Positions 51,310-63,519 are shown, counted from the first letter of the stretch. The stretch is 64,000 bases of DNA from Reyranella sp. (GCA_019750135.1 JAIEOV010000105.1:42875-106874); one strand, 5' to 3'. The notes: generated from the sequence alone by a model not told the origin. Numbers and translations: made by a program.

Positions 51310-52875
51310 CTAGCTGAGCCCGGCGCGACGAAAGCCTTCCAGATAGTGCTCGCGGTCGGCGTCGAGCCGGATTGGCATGGCGGTCGCGATCCACGCCAGC
51401 GAAACGTCGGGCTGGACGCGCCGCAGCTCCTGCAGGGCGGCGGCCGCGACGGCTGTCTCCCCGGCCATTCCGGCCGCGGCGACCAGCACGCGATGGGCGC
51501 CGGCGAAATCGCTGCGCAGGCGGATCGACTCGCGTGCCGCCTGTATCGCGTTGTCGTAGTTGCGCCCGACATACTGGGCGTACGAGGCCGCACCGTGATA
51601 GAGCGCCGACAAGGGATCGCGCGGGCTGTAGCGAAGCGCCCGGTTGGCGGCCTCCTCGGCCTCCTGCCATCGTCCGCTGTAGGCCAGCGAGACGCAATAG
51701 TAGCACTGGGCCAGGGAGAAGTTCGGATTGAGGCGCAGAGCCAGCTCGAACTCGGCCACGGCGTCGTCGAAGCGCCGCGCGAACAGGTGCGTGCAGCCCA
51801 GAGCATGGTGCGCCCACGGATCTTCCGCATCGACCTCGATCGCCGCCAGCGCGACACGCTCGGCAATCGGCGCCGCGATCGCCGCGGTCGCCCAGCCCAT
51901 ATGGACACTGAATGTGTGGCTGGTGGCGAGCAGTCCCAGCGCCTGACCATAGTTGGGATCGATGGCGACGGCCTTCTCGAGCAGCTCCTGCGCGATCAGA
52001 TTGTCCTGCCGCGTCACCCGCCAGTAGTGCGACAGCGCCCGCATCACCAGTTCCCACGCATCCAGCCGCTCGGTCGGCTTGCGCCGGGCGCGGAAGTTCT
52101 CCGCGGCATAGATCTGCGGCTCGATCGCTGCGACGATCGCCTCGGTGATCTCGTCCTGGACGGCGAACACGTCGGCCACGTTGCGGTCGTAGCGTTCGGC
52201 CCAGACATGGCTGCCGGTGGTGACGTCGTTGAGCTGTGCTGTGATGCGCACGCGGTCGCCGAGCTTGCGCACGCTGCCTTCGAGGACATAGGTGGCGCCG
52301 AGCTCCTGGCCGATCTGCTTGATGTTGACGGCTTTGCCCTTGTAGATGAACGAGGAATTGCGGGCCATCACGAAGAACCAGCGCAGCTTGGACAGCGCCG
52401 TGATGATGTCTTCGCTGATCCCGTCGGAGAAATAGTCCTGCTGGGGTTCGCCCGACATGTTGTCGAAGGGCAGCACGGCGATGGCCGGGCGATCGGGCAA
52501 CGGCAGGGCTGATCGAGGTCCGTCACGGAGCTCGTCGTGGAGCTCGTTCTTGAGGACCGCCTGCGTCTCGGCCCGCACATCGCCGATGAACCGCAGTCCC
52601 TTGCGTGAGACGGTGCGGATGAGCCGCTGGCCGTGCCCGCTGTCGCCGACCGCCTTGCGCGCGGCGTAGATGCGGCTGGTCAGGGTCGCATCCGACACGA
52701 TCCGGCCGCCCCACACGGAGGCGATGAGATCGTCCTTGGTGACGACGCGATTGCGGTTCTCGACGAGTAAGATCAGAAGGTCGAGCACCTGCGGCTCGAC
52801 GGCCACGGCCTCGGCACCGCGGCGCAACTCGCGCCGGTTGGTGTCGAGCGTGTGATCGGCAAAGACAAATTGCAC
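51310..52875 (-). CDS. Winged-helix regulator with TolB-like region and TPR repeats (CadC/ToxR-like DNA-binding domain)
   Basis: The 521-residue protein begins FVFADHTLDTNRRELRRGAE, the OmpR/CadC-type winged helix (residues 1-95, VEPQVLDLLILLVENRNRVV, DATLTSRIYAARKAVG). It continues with the TolB-like region (IAVLPFDNMSGEPQQDYFSDGISEDIIT, YVLEGSVRKLGDRVRITAQLND) and TPR repeats to the end. No transmembrane helix joins the parts, so unlike CadC it is soluble. The GTG at 52875 is chosen since the family's first strand begins there; ATG 52953 would add 26 atypical residues. It is divergent from the RTX gene and may control it. The TolB/TPR half is paralogous to that of the cyclase at 1126-2874. 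Confidence 0.85.
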   Translation of the reverse strand: MQFVFADHTLDTNRRELRRGAEAVAVEPQVLDLLILLVENRNRVVTKDDLIASVWGGRIVSDATLTSRIYAARKAVGDSGHGQRLIRTVSRKGLRFIGDVRAETQAVLKNELHDELRDGPRSALPLPDRPAIAVLPFDNMSGEPQQDYFSDGISEDIITALSKLRWFFVMARNSSFIYKGKAVNIKQIGQELGATYVLEGSVRKLGDRVRITAQLNDVTTGSHVWAERYDRNVADVFAVQDEITEAIVAAIEPQIYAAENFRARRKPTERLDAWELVMRALSHYWRVTRQDNLIAQELLEKAVAIDPNYGQALGLLATSHTFSVHMGWATAAIAAPIAERVALAAIEVDAEDPWAHHALGCTHLFARRFDDAVAEFELALRLNPNFSLAQCYYCVSLAYSGRWQEAEEAANRALRYSPRDPLSALYHGAASYAQYVGRNYDNAIQAARESIRLRSDFAGAHRVLVAAAGMAGETAVAAAALQELRRVQPDVSLAWIATAMPIRLDADREHYLEGFRRAGLS

Positions 52876-53178
52876 CAGCCAAGCCCCCGACGTTTGCCCA
52901 ACATTCTTCGCGCGAAAACGACGATGTCGTGGCAAGCAGCGCACTCGCCGCATTTGCGAATCAAGTGTTGCGTTTTCGCACCGGGCCGGTAGCAGAACTT
53001 CGCGCGCACTACACGCGACAAAAGTTCAGACATCTCAAGAAAAAATCAATGGCATCCGCAGTGCGGCTTCAAGTCTGCCACACGGTCTGCCGGTAATCAT
53101 ACGCGTCCGTGCCGCTGCGCTTCTCCCTCGAGCAGTTTTCATCAGCGCTGCGGCAAAGACATTGAAAGGACGTGGACC
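52876..53178. promoter_or_regulatory. 303-base divergent regulatory gap before the RTX operon
   Basis: This gap separates the divergent TolB/TPR regulator from the RTX gene. It contains a 9-base inverted repeat, GCGAAAACG (52912-52920) and CGTTTTCGC (52971-52979), spaced by 50 bases, and an A-rich stretch (53030-53050). If the ATG at 52953 were the true start of the regulator, the first repeat would be coding. GAAAGGACG lies about 6 bases before the RTX ATG as its ribosome binding site. No other gene is visible. Confidence 0.45.
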
Positions 53179-56004
53179 ATGGCGATCAAGGCCACCTTCA
53201 TTCCCGGCTCGGGCCTGTTGTCCGTGCTTGGCGACTCCCTCGACGATTTGATCACGGTCAGCCGCAATGCCGCCGGTGTGCTTCTCATCAATGGCGGCGC
53301 GGTGCCCGTCCTGGGAGGCCAGGCGACGGTCGCCAATACCACGCTGATCCAGGTGTTCGGGCAGGCCGGCAACGACACCATCAAGCTCGACGAGTCCAAT
53401 GGCGCGCTGCCGGCCGCGCAGCTCTTCGGCGGCGCCGGCAACGACACCATGACGGGCGGGTCCGGCAACGACCTGCTGTTCGGCCAGGCCGGCAACGACG
53501 TGCTGCTGGGCAAGGGCGGCAACGACCTGCTGTTCGGCGGTGCCGGCAACGACACGCTGACCGGCGGCGACGGCGACGATCAGATGTTCGGCGAAGGCGG
53601 CAACGACCGCATGATCTGGAACCCGGGCGACGACAGCGACCTCATGGAGGGCGGCGACGGCACCGACACGGCTGAGGTCAACGGAGGCAATGGCTCAGAA
53701 AATTTTAGCCTCACCGCCAACGGCAGCCGCGTTCGCTTCGATCGTCTCGATCCGGCCCCGTTCTCCATCGACATCGGTACGACCGAAAACGTGGTCGTCA
53801 ACATGAACGGTGGCGACGATCACTTTTCCGCGACCGGCAATCTCGCCGCCCTGATCAGCCTCAGGGTCGATGGCGGCGCCGGCAATGACACCATCCTCGG
53901 CAGCAACGGCAACGACACCTTGCTGGGCGGCGACGGCAACGACTTCATCGACGGCCAGCAGGGCAACGACACCATCTTCCTGGGCGCCGGCGACGACGTC
54001 TTCCAGTGGGATCCCGGCGACGGCAGCGACGTGGTCGAAGGCCAGGCCGGCAACGACACGATGATCTTCAACGGCTCGAACATCGGCGAGACCATCGACA
54101 TCTCGGCCAATGGCGGCCGGACGCGCTTCACCCGCGACATCGCGGCCATCAACATGGACCTGAACGACGTCGAGAGCATCCGCTTCAATGCCCTGGGTGG
54201 CGCCGACAAGGTGACGGTCAACAATCTCGCCGGCACGGACGTCAAGCAGGTCGATATCGACCTGGCGGGCACGATCGGCGGCACGTTGGGCGACGGTGCA
54301 GCCGATCAGGTGACCGTGACCGGCACCAACGGCGCGGACCAGATCACGATCAGCGGTGCGGGCACCAAGGTCACGGCGAGTGGCCTGCCGGCGGCCGTCA
54401 CCGTCGATCACACCGAGGCGGGCGACCGCCTGATCATCAACGCCGGCAACGGCAACGACACGATCAACGCCGGCGCGCTCCCGGCCGGCGTGATCGGCCT
54501 CACCATCGATGCCGGCGCGGGCAACGACACCGTGGTCGGAAGCCAGGGCGCCGACCTGATCGTCGCCGGCGACGGCAACGACACCGTGACCGGCGGCCGC
54601 GGCGACGACGTGGCCCTGCTGGGCGCCGGCAACGACACCTTCACCTGGAACCCGGGTGACGGCAGCGACGTCGTCGAGGGCCAGGCCGGCACCGACACGC
54701 TGCTGTTCAACGGCGCCAACATCGCCGAGCGCATCGACATATCGGCCAATGGCGGCCGCAGCCGGTTCACCCGCGACGTCGCCAACATCACGATGGACAT
54801 GGATGACGTCGAGACCATCCAGTTCAACGCGCTGGGCGGCGCCGACACCATCACCGTCAACGACCTGAGCGGCACCGACGTCAAGCAGGTCACTCTCGAT
54901 CTGTCGGCCACGGCGGGCAGCGGGCAGGGCGATGGCGCGGCCGATACGGTCAACGTCAACGGCACGGCGGGCGCGGACTCGATCACCGTCGCCGGCAGCG
55001 GCGCCTCGGTGGTGGTCAACGGCCTCGCGGCGAAGGTGACGATCACCGGGGCCGAGGGCGCCAACGACTCGCTGGTCGTCAATGGCGGTCTCGGCGATGA
55101 CGTCATCAACGCCTCCGGCCTCAATGCCGGCAAGGTCCAGCTCACCCTGAATGGCGGCGTCGGCAACGACACGCTCTTTGGCAGCAAGGGCAACGACTTC
55201 GTCATCGGCGGCCAGGGCAGCGACACCACCTTCATGGGCGCGGGCGACGACACCTTCATCTGGAACCCGGGCGACGGCAACGACGTCGTCGAGGGGCAGG
55301 CGGGCAGCGATACCCTGCTGTTCAACGGCGCCAACATCAGCGAGCGCATCGAGCTCTCGGCCAACGGCGGCCGCGCCCGGCTGACCCGCGATGTCGCCGC
55401 CATCACCATGGATATGAACGACGTCGAGACGATCGACGTGCAGGCCAAGGGCGGCGCCGACACCATCACGGTCAATGACCTGACCGGGACCGACGTTGCC
55501 AAGGTGAAGATCGACCTCGGCGGCGCGGACAATGCGGCCGACACGGTCGTCCTCAACGCCACCAACGGCGACGATGCGATCACCGTCACCAACAACAACG
55601 GCGTGATCACGGTGAGCGGCCTCGGCGAGGACGTGACGATCACGGGCTTCGAGGCCGGCGACCGCCTGGTGATCAACGGCCTCGGCGGCGACGACGTCAT
55701 TACGGCGAACGGCGCACCGCTCGGCATGCTGCTCACCGCAAACGGCGGCGACGGCGACGACGTCCTGATCGGCAGTGCCGGCAACGACACGCTACTGGGC
55801 GGCAACGGCGACGACGTGCTGATCGGCGGGCCTGGGCAGGACATGCTCGACGGCGGCCCGGGCAGCAACGTCGTCATCCAGTCCGCACTGCTCACCCAGT
55901 TCATGGCCTCGACCTTCGCTCCCGCCGGTCAGGGCCTGGGCAGCACCCCGCTGCCGGACAACACCACGAACCAGGCGCCGTTGCTCGCGCAGCCGCACGC
56001 CTGA
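53179..56004 (+). CDS. RTX calcium-binding protein, putative type I secretion substrate
   Basis: The 941-residue protein is dominated by Gly-Asp-Asn nonapeptides (GGAGNDTMTGGSGNDLLFG and others), which form Ca-binding beta-rolls outside the cell. After an N-terminal block (residues 1-230), three modules of 213-214 residues repeat, starting at GNDT at 53881, 54520 and 55162; each contains an RTX block, FxWNPGDGxDVVEGQAG, ANGGRxRFTRDVAxIxMDMNDVE and GGADTITVNDL. A fourth, shorter RTX block is at 55753. No signal peptide is present. It is directly followed by an ABC exporter and a HlyD-like adaptor gene. Function beyond surface or matrix protein is unknown. Confidence 0.9.
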   Translation: MAIKATFIPGSGLLSVLGDSLDDLITVSRNAAGVLLINGGAVPVLGGQATVANTTLIQVFGQAGNDTIKLDESNGALPAAQLFGGAGNDTMTGGSGNDLLFGQAGNDVLLGKGGNDLLFGGAGNDTLTGGDGDDQMFGEGGNDRMIWNPGDDSDLMEGGDGTDTAEVNGGNGSENFSLTANGSRVRFDRLDPAPFSIDIGTTENVVVNMNGGDDHFSATGNLAALISLRVDGGAGNDTILGSNGNDTLLGGDGNDFIDGQQGNDTIFLGAGDDVFQWDPGDGSDVVEGQAGNDTMIFNGSNIGETIDISANGGRTRFTRDIAAINMDLNDVESIRFNALGGADKVTVNNLAGTDVKQVDIDLAGTIGGTLGDGAADQVTVTGTNGADQITISGAGTKVTASGLPAAVTVDHTEAGDRLIINAGNGNDTINAGALPAGVIGLTIDAGAGNDTVVGSQGADLIVAGDGNDTVTGGRGDDVALLGAGNDTFTWNPGDGSDVVEGQAGTDTLLFNGANIAERIDISANGGRSRFTRDVANITMDMDDVETIQFNALGGADTITVNDLSGTDVKQVTLDLSATAGSGQGDGAADTVNVNGTAGADSITVAGSGASVVVNGLAAKVTITGAEGANDSLVVNGGLGDDVINASGLNAGKVQLTLNGGVGNDTLFGSKGNDFVIGGQGSDTTFMGAGDDTFIWNPGDGNDVVEGQAGSDTLLFNGANISERIELSANGGRARLTRDVAAITMDMNDVETIDVQAKGGADTITVNDLTGTDVAKVKIDLGGADNAADTVVLNATNGDDAITVTNNNGVITVSGLGEDVTITGFEAGDRLVINGLGGDDVITANGAPLGMLLTANGGDGDDVLIGSAGNDTLLGGNGDDVLIGGPGQDMLDGGPGSNVVIQSALLTQFMASTFAPAGQGLGSTPLPDNTTNQAPLLAQPHA

Positions 56005-56037
56005 CGACAAAGGCCTCGGGTACCGGAGTCCGCTGCT

Positions 56038-58159
<2,122 letters not shown>

Positions 58160-58173
<14 letters not shown>

Positions 58174-59572
58174 CCTTCGACTCGTCAAACCGAGGCGGCC
58201 AGAGGAGCTTGCCTTCCTGCCGGCCGCGCTCGAGATCGTCGAGACGCCGCCGTCGCCGGTCGGCCGCGCCATCGGCTTCGCCCTCGTCCTGATGTTCTCT
58301 GCCGCGCTGGCCTGGGCGTGGTACGGCACCATCGACATCGTGGCGTCGGCGACCGGCAAGATCATGCCGAGCAGCCGCACCAAGGTCATCCAGCCGTTCG
58401 AGACCGGCGTCGTGCGCGCGATTCTGGTGCAGGACGGGCAGGCGGTCAGGGCTGGCGAGGTCCTGATCGAGCTGGATCCGACGGCGAACGCGGCGGACCG
58501 CGACCGCCTGCAATCCGACCTTCTGGCCGAGCGGCTCAATATCGCGCGCCTGCGGGCGGCGCTGTCCGGCAGCGAGGATCCTCTGGCCGACTTCGCGCCG
58601 CCGGCGAATGCGCCCGCGACCCTGGTCGCCGCCCAGCGTCAGTTGCTGGTCAACCAGGTCCGCGAGCACCGCGCCAAGGTGGGCGCACTCGGTCGCCAGC
58701 AGGCGCAGAAGGAGGCCGAGCAGGCGACGATCCAGGCCACCATCCACAAGCTCGAGACCGTGATCCCGGTCATCCAGCCCCGGGTCGAGATGCGCCGGGT
58801 GCTGATGGAGAAGGATCTGGGCTCGAAGATCGCCTATCTCGAGACCCTGCAGCTCCTGGTCGAGCAGCAGAAGGAGCTCGGCATCCAGAGCAGCCACCTG
58901 CAGGAAGCCGCGGCGGCGGTGTCGGCGATCGGCGAGACACGCCGGCAGGCCGTGGCCGAATTCTGGCGCGCCCTGTCCGACGAGCTCACCAAGAGCGAGC
59001 AGAAGGCGATGGGCCTGGCCCAGGAGCTGATCAAGGCGGAGCAGAAGACCCGTTTGCAGCGGCTGGTCGCGCCCGTCGACGGCGTCGTGCAGCAGCTTGC
59101 CATCCACACGGTCGGCGGCGTCGTCACCCCGGCCCAGTCGCTGATGGTCGTCGTGCCGTCCGACAGCCGGCTGGAGATCGAGGCCATGGTGCCCAACCGC
59201 GACATCGGCTTCGTCCATCCCGGCCAGATCGCCGAGATCAAGGTCGATACCTTCAATTTCACTCGCTATGGCCTGCTGCACGGCGAGGTGCTGAGTGTCT
59301 CCCAGGACGCCATCATTCGCGAGCGCAAGCAGGACCGCGACGAGCGCGGGCAGGGGGCGCAGACCGACAGCAGCGAGCCCAAGGGGCAGGAGCTGACCTA
59401 CAGCGCCCGCATCTCGCTCGACCGCACCCAGATGCAGATCGACGATCGGCTGGTCAACCTGTCGCCCGGCATGGCGGTGACGGTCGAGATCAAGACCGGT
59501 TCGCGCCGCATCCTGAGCTACCTCCTGTCGCCGCTGCTGCGCTACCAGCACGAGGTCCTGCGGGAGCGGTAG
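58160..59572 (+). CDS. HlyD-family membrane fusion protein
   Basis: The 470-residue protein has one N-terminal membrane helix (about 36-56, GFALVLMFSAALAWAWYGTI), the lipoyl-like part (VIQPFETGVVRAILVQDGQAVRAGEVLIELD), a long alpha-helical hairpin (about 110-290, heptad-rich, RQQAQKEAEQATIQATIHKLE), the second lipoyl half (LVAPVDGVVQQLAIHTVGGVV) and the C-terminal beta-barrel (LEIEAMVPNRDIGFVHPGQIAEIKV). It bridges the ABC exporter and a TolC-type outer membrane channel, which is not encoded in the window. It overlaps the exporter gene by 14 bases. Confidence 0.93.
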
Positions 59573-59619
59573 CCGACAGCGGCGTAGAGCGGCGCGCGCA
59601 GGTACGCTAGGAATCGGCC

Positions 59620-60468
59620 ATGAGAGCCGTCCTTCTCAGCCTGTTCCTTGGGCTCATCGCTTCATCCGTCGCCGCGCAGACCGTGCCGCGCTGGATGACC
59701 CTGCCACCCACGCCGAGCCTACCGACGCCGGACAAGAGCGGCTTGGCGCCGGTCAACGGCATCTCGATCTGGTACGCCAGCTTCGGCAGCGGCCCGCCGG
59801 TGATCCTGCTGCATGGCGGGCTGGCCAACTCGAACTATTGGGGCAACCAGGTGCCGGTGCTGGCGAAGAGCCATCGCGTCATTGTCATGGACAGCCGCGG
59901 CCATGGCCGCAGCACGCGTGACAGCAAGCCCTACGGCTACACGCTGATGGCGTCCGACGTGATCGGCCTGATGGACTATCTCGGCGTCCCGCAGGCCGCG
60001 ATCGTCGGCTGGAGCGACGGCGCCATCATCGGCCTCAGCCTGGCAATGAGCCATCCCGACCGCGTATCGCGATTGTTCGCCTTCGCCGCCAACTCCGACC
60101 CCAGCGGCGTCAAGGACGTCACCAAGAGTCCTGTCTTCACCGCCTTCATCGCCCGCGCCGAGAAGGAGTACCAGGCGCTGTCGGCCACGCCCACGGAGTA
60201 CAAGAAGTTCGTCGACGAGATCAGCACCATGTGGATGACCCAGCCGCACTGGACCGCCGCGGATCTCGGCGCCATCAAGGTCCATACCTGGATCGTCGAC
60301 GCCGACCACGACGAGGCGATCGAACGCCCCAACACCGAGTTCATGGCGAAGTCGATCCCCGATGCCGGCCTGCTTTTGCAGCCGGAGGTCAGCCACTTCT
60401 CGATGTTGCAGGCGCCCGAGCAGTTCTCCGACGATATCCTGCGCTTCCTCGCGCGCCGGTGGGACTGA
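59620..60468 (+). CDS. Exported alpha/beta hydrolase
   Basis: The 282-residue protein starts with a signal peptide (VLLSLFLGLIASSVAAQ, cleavage about residue 20) and has the alpha/beta hydrolase core: VILLHGGLANSNYWGNQ, MDSRGHGRS, the nucleophile elbow IVGWSDGAI (Ser) and TWIVDADHDE (Asp), with the His in PEVSHFSML. The pattern resembles haloperoxidase/epoxide hydrolase-like esterases. The SulP gene begins at its end, so transcription may run through. Confidence 0.85.
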   Translation: MRAVLLSLFLGLIASSVAAQTVPRWMTLPPTPSLPTPDKSGLAPVNGISIWYASFGSGPPVILLHGGLANSNYWGNQVPVLAKSHRVIVMDSRGHGRSTRDSKPYGYTLMASDVIGLMDYLGVPQAAIVGWSDGAIIGLSLAMSHPDRVSRLFAFAANSDPSGVKDVTKSPVFTAFIARAEKEYQALSATPTEYKKFVDEISTMWMTQPHWTAADLGAIKVHTWIVDADHDEAIERPNTEFMAKSIPDAGLLLQPEVSHFSMLQAPEQFSDDILRFLARRWD

Positions 60469-60470
60469 AC

Positions 60471-62146
60471 GTGCTGCTCACACGCTGGCTGCCCGGGCTG
60501 GCGACACTCAGGGACTACAAGACGTCGTTCCTGCCGCACGATCTCGCGGCCGGCGTCACGCTCGGCGCCGTGCTGGTGCCGGTCGGCCTGGCCTACGGCG
60601 AGCTGGCCGGACTGCCGCTCGCCGGCCTCTATGGCAGCATGCTGCCGCTGATCGCCTATTTCCTGTTCGGCAGCTCGCGCCAGGTCGTGGTCGGTCCGGA
60701 TTCGGCGATGGCGGCCATCGTTGCCGTCGCGGTGGCGCCGATGGCGCTGGGCGACCCGGGCCGGCTGGCGCTGCTCTGCGCCACGCTCGGCGTGATGGTG
60801 GGCGTGCTCTGCCTGCTGGCCGGACTGCTGCGGCTGGGCTTCGTCGCCAACTTCCTGTCCAAGCCGGTGATCGTGGGCTTCATGCACGGTATCGCCCTGG
60901 TGATCATCGGCTCGCAGCTGCCCAAGGTGCTGGGCATTCGCGCCGAGGGCGAGACGACCCTGGAGCAGGTCGTGACCCTCGTCCCGCGACTCGGCGACAC
61001 CAACCCGGTCTCCCTTGTCATCGGCGCGGCGAGCTTTGCCGTCATCCTGCTCTGCAAGCGCTTCGTGCCGCGCGTGCCCGGCGCGGTCGTCGCGCTGGTG
61101 GGCGGGCTGCTCGCCGTCGTGCTGCTCGGCCTCGACCGCTACGGCATAGCCGTGGTCGGCCGCATCCCGACCGGCCTGCCGCAGCTCACCTTGCCGACGC
61201 CGACCCTCGGCGATTTCGACGACCTGCTGGCGGTGGCCCTTGCGGCCGCGCTGCTGTCCTTCTCCGACACCATGGTCACGGCGCGCGCCTTCGCCGCCCG
61301 CAACCGCTACCGCATCGACGCCAACCAGGAGCTTCTGGGCATCGGCATGGCCAACCTGGTGTCGGGCGTGAGCCACGGCCTGCCGATCAGCGCCAGCGAT
61401 TCGCGCACCGCCGTCGTCGAGGCGGCAGGCGGCCGCACCCAGGTCACCTCGCTGGTCGCCGCCGTCGTCGTCGCCGCCGTCATGCTGTGGTTCACCCAGC
61501 TCCTCTATTGGCTGCCCTCGGCGGCGCTGGGCGGCATCCTGATCGCCTCGGCCTGGGGCCTCTGCGACTTCGGCGAGTTTGCCCGCCTGCTGCGCTTCCG
61601 CGGCATCAGCCTGGCCGGCGCGCTGGTGACGCTTCTGGGCGTCGTGGTGCTGGGCCTGATGGAAGGCATCCTGCTCGGGGTGGTGTTCTCGCTGGTGCTG
61701 CTGCTGCGCGCGCTGGCCTTTCCGCCCGACGCCGTGCTCGGCCGTACGCCGGCCGGAGAATGGCACGATCCCGCGCACCGGCCCGAGGCCGCGCCCGTTC
61801 CCGGCCTGCTGGTCTATCGCTTCTCCGCGCCGCTCTTCTTCGCCAACGGCGAGCGGTTCCGCGAGCGCATCGAGGCCTTGGTCGCGAGCGCCATCGAGCC
61901 CGTGACGGCCGTGGTGGTGGCGCCGCCATCCACGACGTCGACATCATGGCCTGCGACATGCTGGTCGAGCTCGACAGCGAGCTCAGGGACCGCGGCATCC
62001 GGCTCGCCTTCGGCAATCTGCGCGACCGGGTCCTGCGCGACATCGAGCGCGGTTTGCCGCCGCTGCCGGCAGGCGAGGAGGTGTGCTTCGCGAGCGTCGC
62101 CGTCGCGGCTGAGGCTGTTGCCGGGAGATACACAATGCGACAGTGA
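60471..62146 (+). CDS. SulP-family anion transporter, frameshifted in the C-terminal STAS domain
   Basis: Up to residue 480 it is an intact SulP/SLC26 transporter: about twelve helices beginning DYKTSFLPHDLAAGVTLGAVLVPVGLAYGELAG, with MVTARAFAARNRYRIDANQELLGIG and LSFSDTMVTARA, the SulP signature region. The STAS domain starts (LLVYRFSAPLFFANGERF) but the frame breaks after VTAVVV at 61920. One missing base there (GAC to GC) would restore DAAIHDVDIMACDMLVELDSELRDRG to a TGA at 62144-62146, giving 558 residues. As read, translation runs to 62195 (574 residues) with an unrelated tail. It overlaps or abuts the hydrolase gene, and the start GTG 60471 or 60459 is uncertain. Confidence 0.85.
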
Positions 62147-62157
62147 CCGGGCCTTCG

Positions 62158-62718
62158 TCAGTCGGCAGCGGGCTGCAGCCGGACACGGTCGATGAACGTT
62201 GGGATATCGCCGGCAGCGACGCCTTTGCCGGCCGGCGCGCAGAGAATGCCGCCGGTGACCGAATCGTAGCCACCTCGCTTGGGCTTCCCGAGCCGGCGGA
62301 AGCCGATGCAGTCGCGGCCGTTCCCATCGTCCCTGAAAGTCACGTAGTCGACTTCGTTGTAGCGCGACACGGCAGATATCTGCGCGATGGATTTTCCATG
62401 TTCGAACATCCACTTCACGAAATCGCCCGTGGTCTGGTCGGCCGACAGATAGGAGAAGTCGTTCTCGGCTTCCCAGAAGAACATATGCACATAGTAGCCA
62501 TCACGGTTTGTCCCGAAGGCCGCCCATTGGCGGAAGGCGCCGATGTTGCCTTCGCTCGTGACGACGTTGGTGGCCCTGCATTTCAATCCCGACCAGGCGA
62601 CGATGCGTGACTGCCGGCAGTCCACGTCCTTCCAGGTATAGCGTTGGGACTGGCCAACGGCTGTTCCGGCGACAGCAAACGAGGCAGCGAAGCATGCCAG
62701 CGAAGCGACTAGGCGCAT
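62158..62718 (-). CDS. Secreted protein of unknown function
   Basis: The 186-residue protein has a signal peptide (MRLVASLACFAASFAVAGTAVG, cleavage about residue 22) and a mature part with cysteines at DCRQS, LKCRA, DCIGF and ILCAP, probably two disulfides. WKDVDCRQSRIVAWSGLKC and YNEVDYVTFRDDGNGRDCIGFRR have no recognised family. TGGGAGA upstream supports ATG 62718; GTG 62736 is an alternative. It lies 18 bases after the TonB-like gene. It is convergent with, and when read in the shifted frame overlaps, the SulP gene. Confidence 0.75.
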   Translation of the reverse strand: MRLVASLACFAASFAVAGTAVGQSQRYTWKDVDCRQSRIVAWSGLKCRATNVVTSEGNIGAFRQWAAFGTNRDGYYVHMFFWEAENDFSYLSADQTTGDFVKWMFEHGKSIAQISAVSRYNEVDYVTFRDDGNGRDCIGFRRLGKPKRGGYDSVTGGILCAPAGKGVAAGDIPTFIDRVRLQPAAD

Positions 62719-62736
62719 GACGTCTCCCAGGGACAC

Positions 62737-63519
62737 TTACCGTTCCGGCGCGTAGTTGATCGGCACGATGAAGGTGAACCGGTTGTCGGCGAACGCCTTG
62801 GGCAGCGGCGCGAAGGGCGCCGCCTGGCGGATGGCGTCGAGGACGCTGCTGTCGACTCCGGCAGATCCGCTTTGCTTGGGCAGCGAGAGGTCGACCAGCC
62901 CGCCATCGCGCGCGACCGTGAGGCGGGCGACGACGACGCCGTCGCCATTCCGGGCACCCTGCGAGAGGGCGTAGAAGCGCGTATGCGACAACTTGGCGAC
63001 GACCTGCAGCACGTAGTCCTGCAGCGCCTGCCGCTGGCTGGCAGAAGTAGAGGCCGCGGATGTCAGCGGCTTGATCGCCTTATGTTGCGCCGGTCGTTGC
63101 GGAATGGGATCCGTTGCATCCGGCGGCCGCGGTCCGGCGGCATCAGGTGCGGCAGGTGCCGGTTCGCGAGCACTCACGGCGGGCGGCGGCTGGGATAGCA
63201 CCACTGCTTCATCGAGCTTGGTCCAATGTACTGAACCGAACGGCGGCAACGCCGCTGCCAACGCACCAGGTGCTGAATCCGGCGGTGTGTCTCGGCGAAT
63301 GTCGTCGCTGTCGGTCTCTGTCATTGCTACGGACAAGGCGGGCGGCGACGCCGGCCTTTCCAGGGTGACCTCGATCGCACGCTGAGAGAAGCGATCCTCC
63401 ATCGCCATGGGTGCCGGCTGCAGTGCGCCGACAACGATCATGTGGAGGCAAGACGAAGCCCACAGCGCTGCCACCCATTGCGGGGGCTTCCTGTCTTCCG
63501 TGGCAATCGCCTTTCTCAC
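62737..63519 (-). CDS. TonB-like energy transducer protein
   Basis: The 260-residue protein has one N-terminal membrane helix (WVAALWASSCLHMIVVGAL), a Pro/Ala-rich periplasmic spacer (QPPPAVSAREPAPAAPDAAG...), and the C-terminal TonB domain (VVVARLTVARDGGLVDLSLPKQSG, VDSSVLDAIRQAAPFAPLP, FTFIVPINY). This anchors in the inner membrane and should transmit force to outer-membrane receptors, or serve as a structural TonB-like protein since no ExbB/ExbD or receptor is adjacent. GTG 63519 is the start, inside a GTGA overlap with the upstream gene. Confidence 0.85.
   Translation of the reverse strand: MRKAIATEDRKPPQWVAALWASSCLHMIVVGALQPAPMAMEDRFSQRAIEVTLERPASPPALSVAMTETDSDDIRRDTPPDSAPGALAAALPPFGSVHWTKLDEAVVLSQPPPAVSAREPAPAAPDAAGPRPPDATDPIPQRPAQHKAIKPLTSAASTSASQRQALQDYVLQVVAKLSHTRFYALSQGARNGDGVVVARLTVARDGGLVDLSLPKQSGSAGVDSSVLDAIRQAAPFAPLPKAFADNRFTFIVPINYAPER

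Noticed and set aside
53460..53660. Short regular repeats that could suggest a CRISPR array or minisatellite
   Set aside because: The period is 9 codons in an open frame and the translation is classical RTX nonapeptides; there are no constant spacers and no cas genes.
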